Below are positions 7,301 to 8,948 of a DNA stretch of 8,948 bases, piece by piece. The DNA lies in NCBI GenBank assembly GCA_002729295.1, contig PBTU01000022.1, forward strand, positions 1-8,948, in the 5' to 3' direction. The DNA comes from Verrucomicrobiales bacterium (lineage in GTDB: Bacteria; Verrucomicrobiota; Verrucomicrobiia; Verrucomicrobiales; Akkermansiaceae). The number at the start of each line of letters is the position of its first letter. Within the stretch, counting starts at the first letter, position 1. The notes beneath the pieces were generated by a model. That model had not been told where the DNA came from. It ran no database searches and saw only the letters and a program-made list of their open reading frames with translations. Made by a program: the position numbers and the translations under genes.

Positions 7301-7577
7301 GCCCATAGCGGCGTTCAGCATCGAGGAGGAGATTTCCGATGAGGGCGATGCGCGTTCCTTTTTCCAATTGAAGAGGTAGTGTGGTTTTTACAGGAGTTGT
7401 GGTCTTCGCGCGGGGTGAGGTTTTACGATTGATGTAATACTTGGCGAGCTCGGGATCCTTCTTTGGGGGAGTAACTTTGATTTTCTTATTTTTGGCGTCC
7501 TGAACTTTGGGGTTTTGGGCCTCAGAGACTGAGTTAAAGAAGAGGCTAAAGATAAGGAGGGTTTGGAGAAATTTCAT
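4389..7577 (-). CDS. Exported SGNH-like / PVC-type dehydrogenase propeller / HEAT / cupredoxin protein
   Basis: The gene encodes 1062 residues. Signal peptide: residues 1-20, likely cleaved after SEA. A Lys/Pro/Thr-rich linker runs to about 72. An SGNH-like domain (76-285) has IALIGNLLLD, AAYGYNESF (N150) and IDGHALN, but lacks the usual catalytic Ser and perhaps the His. The 'putative membrane-bound dehydrogenase' propeller (TIGR02604 type, about 389-719) begins FEVNCFASEE and WDDRGRLW, has acidic loops DTNQDGKAD (443-451) and DRDGDGKMD (487-495), and ends CDWYNPVKGHAQYSLRDP. Helical HEAT-like repeats (about 738-905) follow. The C-terminal cupredoxin (about 950-1062) carries a full type 1 copper set: H977, then CTFPGHWTIM with C1046, H1051 and M1055. 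No CxxCH heme site is present anywhere. I infer a periplasmic oxidoreductase of the quinoprotein-sugar-dehydrogenase fold passing electrons through bound copper; the substrate is unknown. Its ATG overlaps the TatD stop (ATGA), suggesting translational coupling, and there is no separate Shine-Dalgarno. Confidence 0.9.
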   Translation of the reverse strand: MKFLQTLLIFSLFFNSVSEAQNPKVQDAKNKKIKVTPPKKDPELAKYYINRKTSPRAKTTTPVKTTLPLQLEKGTRIALIGNLLLDAERRYGHLETLLHQHHPSHQLTIRNLAWPADEIDLMPRPDNFGDLDQHLTYFKADVIIAAYGYNESFAGEEGLHSFGKRLEKFLTHLKSQAYNGDSAPRIILLSPHLAPDGYLHSPEKELALIANQKKLVIRYATVIESQALKHQVAYIDLIQNGSKKADGLPRVITIDGHALNTDGHAEFANSTFKALFQKDPTAVNEELRSLVVDKATQFFYRYRPLNTFYYTGARNKSYGYLDFLPAMRNFDLMVANRDKAIHTTTSTGKTTKPDDSNLPKMDNVLLSRGANKFLSVADELKAFKIDPRFEVNCFASEEDFPEMACPIQMRWDDRGRLWISTSVTYPHVYPGQKPCDKIIILEDTNQDGKADKCTTWADDLHIPLSFVLDGNGGVYCSEEPHLTHLTDRDGDGKMDHRQILFTGFGCEDSHHALHDFTWTPGGDLLFRESIFHNSQVETAYGPIRAKNSSWFLYHPSNKKLTAFGAYPNTNPWGVTFDPWGNHVASHPVFASTFHATNLTYPEQHPRANGMQAYSGVCGQDFVSHDFWPKEMQGGFIKARYKPTNKIEFHTWTEEDDHFSEKFQFDLIFSTNLSFIPVDLNFGPRGACYICDWYNPVKGHAQYSLRDPRRDRKAGRIWRIVPKGAKLAKAPKINGASMTELLDLLKSPHYRTRYRAKLELRARSKGSQRLTSPHDLLASLNAWTPKQSNPLHLLEALWLHQALDSPNLELLENLIKCDDHLVAASAFGPLRFVDAPSAFTSKLLAFGASHPSQHVRREASLCASYIGEKDSLEAITPVLGQPADTHLAYAIRSSFNSEKLKVHWLPDTREKLAALAKPNIETKTKLTREQKQFDRQKNLATVQIGTIPERLLFTEDKFTVKAGQPVKLVFANPDATDHNLLILAKNTPIQEIGEKANLMAADPKAAKKHYIPDDKRILHSTKMLKVGQSETLRFKAPTSPGTYPFLCTFPGHWTIMKGEMIVK

Positions 7578-8392
7578 TTCTGGGATGATGCGATGTTAAA
7601 AAAGTTACGTGAGTTTTGCGCAAATTGTTCAACAGGAATGTTGAGAACTTGGGAGCATTGAGCTACGATCTCTGGGAGGTTTGCGGGATGATTGAGATCT
7701 TCAAGCTGATAATTTTGAGATGGAGGGCTCATACCTGGCGCATCTGTTTCCACGAGTATGCGATCCGGTGGAAACTGGTGGAAAATTTCCCGAACCTTTG
7801 CCTTTCTCGAATGAAGGAAATGTCCGGAAAAAGAAAAGTGAGCGCCGAGCTTTAGAAGTTCTCTCGCCGTCTCCAGTGATCCGGAATAGGAATGAAGGAG
7901 AAGGCGAGTAGGGAGAACCGTGCTTTCCTTGAAAATTGTGAGAAGATTACCCCAGGCTTTCAGACAGTGAATGGTGATCGGGCGATCAAAATGAACCGCT
8001 AGATCCAGATGTTGTTTAAAAATAGGTAGTTGAAGGTCGATGTCGTGATCCTTGATCCAACGATCAAGTCCACATTCGCCGATCGCGGCGGTTGGTGACT
8101 CTTTTAGAAGGCCGACAAGAGTGTTTAACCAGTGGTCTGAGCGTTGATCGAGATACCAAGGATGTAATCCGTAAGAGGGGATGATAAGGTCCGGGTGGTC
8201 TTGAGCGAGTCCCTTTACTTTGGGCCAGTCTGATTCAGTAGTACCATTAACGACGCATTGATGGATGCCGACTTTACGCATCTCCGAGATCAAACCATCA
8301 CGATGTTGATCAAAGCGGGGGTTTTGAAGGTGATTGTGACAATCGACCAACCTCACCTTAGGCGGGAATAATTTATTTGGAGATTCGTTCAA
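7574..8392 (-). CDS. TatD-family metal-dependent hydrolase (putative DNase)
   Basis: The gene encodes 272 residues if it starts at the TTG at 8392, the first possible start after an in-frame TAG. The product is a cytoplasmic amidohydrolase-superfamily TIM barrel. The metal ligands are all present: DCHNH (H19, H21), IGECGLD (E106), ITIHC (H142), LLHSYSG (H167) and ETDAPG (D217). TatD relatives act as Mg-dependent 3'-5' exonucleases or endonucleases in DNA repair and turnover, but many family members have no tested substrate. Length is about normal (usually near 260). The next in-frame ATG is residue 38, beyond the HxH motif, so a non-ATG start is required. GTG at codon 13 or TTG at codon 15, near an AAGGTGAGG stretch, are alternatives that would give a length closer to the family norm. 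The start lies 20 bases inside the preceding coiled-coil gene, and the stop overlaps the following ATG by 4 bases, so it is the middle gene of a compact operon. Confidence 0.9.
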   Translation of the reverse strand: MNESPNKLFPPKVRLVDCHNHLQNPRFDQHRDGLISEMRKVGIHQCVVNGTTESDWPKVKGLAQDHPDLIIPSYGLHPWYLDQRSDHWLNTLVGLLKESPTAAIGECGLDRWIKDHDIDLQLPIFKQHLDLAVHFDRPITIHCLKAWGNLLTIFKESTVLPTRLLLHSYSGSLETARELLKLGAHFSFSGHFLHSRKAKVREIFHQFPPDRILVETDAPGMSPPSQNYQLEDLNHPANLPEIVAQCSQVLNIPVEQFAQNSRNFFNIASSQK

Positions 8393-8948
8393 CTAACTTT
8401 CGATTCCAAGCGACAGAGTCACGTAGGAGCGTTAACTGTTCCAGAAGTCCCGAGTGTTTGGCATAGACTTTTTTGCAGGCAGGATCCTTGAAGTTGACAT
8501 TGAGATAACGACCGATTTCACGACAGAGCACGCTGTCTTCTTCCTGAAGTAAACCAAGTTCGGCCTGATACTTTGTAATATCTTTGTTGGCGCGACTGAT
8601 TTGAGAATAGCTTTCAGATGTTTCGTCCTTGGTGCCTTGCAGTTTCAGATCAATTCTAGCCTGAAGTTCGTTAAGGTCACCTTGTTCAGCGTCGATATGA
8701 TTCTCCACATTCATCAATACTTCCTTAAATTCGTTAAAAGTGTCCTTGAGTTTGATGAGCTTCTCGCGGCATTCTCGATATTGCTCAGTATTTCCCTGTC
8801 CTTCTTCTTGGAGGACGCGGGCCTTCATTCTAAATGCCTCGTATTTGCGTTTAACGTGTTGGGCCTCTGTTTTAATGTCATCTTGCTCGGTCTTGAGTTT
8901 ATCAAGGGTTGCGAAAAGTTCTTCGCGTCGTTCGTAAAGCTCTTGCCC
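8373..8948 (-). CDS. Coiled-coil protein of unknown function (5' end outside window)
   Basis: The open frame enters from the right edge and ends at TAA 8373-8375, giving the last 191 residues. An ATG at 8828 is internal: the 40 codons before it are open and equally coiled-coil-like (ELYERREELF, KYEAFRM), so the gene almost certainly begins beyond the window. The sequence is highly charged, rich in E, K, Q and L, with heptad-like spacing through about the first 130 visible residues. It contains no transmembrane segment or visible catalytic motif. A short tail, DPACKKVYAKHSGLLEQL and then VAWNRKLVERISK, is less regular and may fold separately. Such proteins often act as structural, scaffold or zinc-ribbon-associated factors, but I do not recognise this one. 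It overlaps the TatD gene by 20 bases and is probably co-transcribed with it. Confidence 0.8.
   Translation of the reverse strand, partial: GQELYERREELFATLDKLKTEQDDIKTEAQHVKRKYEAFRMKARVLQEEGQGNTEQYRECREKLIKLKDTFNEFKEVLMNVENHIDAEQGDLNELQARIDLKLQGTKDETSESYSQISRANKDITKYQAELGLLQEEDSVLCREIGRYLNVNFKDPACKKVYAKHSGLLEQLTLLRDSVAWNRKLVERISK

Noticed and set aside
4392..7577. Heme c attachment in the large dehydrogenase
   Set aside because: Cysteines occur in the propeller, for example CYIC near residue 687-690, but none is in a CxxCH motif.

Overview
The window looks like a chromosomal segment from a Verrucomicrobiota (PVC-group) bacterium. The main reason is the 1062-residue protein at 4389-7577. It carries the 'Piru_Ver' membrane-bound-dehydrogenase propeller that is typical of Verrucomicrobia and Planctomycetes, preceded by an SGNH-like domain of the kind found in the same proteins. 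Base composition is moderate, and every intact gene lies on the minus strand.

Layout, in the direction of transcription (right to left). (1) 8373-8948: the C-terminal 191 residues of a coiled-coil protein that starts outside the window. (2) 7574-8392: a TatD-family metal-dependent hydrolase, apparently starting at TTG inside the end of the previous gene. (3) 4389-7577: a large exported SGNH-like / dehydrogenase propeller / HEAT-like / cupredoxin protein whose ATG overlaps the TatD stop by 4 bases. These three form one tightly packed operon. (4) 3967-4388: about 420 bases with no intact gene. It holds a perfect 8-bp hairpin just after the big gene, a plus-strand frame with internal stops that resembles a decayed DUF6797-type fragment, and a plausible minus-strand promoter. 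(5) 3721-3966: a small lipoprotein-like gene interrupted by one in-frame TAA. (6) 2791-3657: an exported endonuclease/exonuclease/phosphatase (EEP) family enzyme. (7) 1-2725: an exported GH13 alpha-amylase-like glycosidase with complete catalytic residues; its C-terminus lies beyond the left edge.

Functionally the window is an outward-facing set. It includes a secreted glycosidase, a secreted EEP phosphoesterase and a secreted oxidoreductase-like protein that ends in a type 1 copper domain instead of the more familiar cytochrome c. TatD and the coiled-coil protein are probably cytoplasmic. The amylase, EEP and lipoprotein-like reading frames are co-directional with short gaps of about 63-65 bases and may share the promoter near 4003-4031. 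No RNA genes, insertion sequences, CRISPR arrays or prophage genes were seen. The most notable points are the cupredoxin-for-cytochrome architecture with a degenerate SGNH domain, the single-stop lipoprotein gene, and the plus-strand relic.
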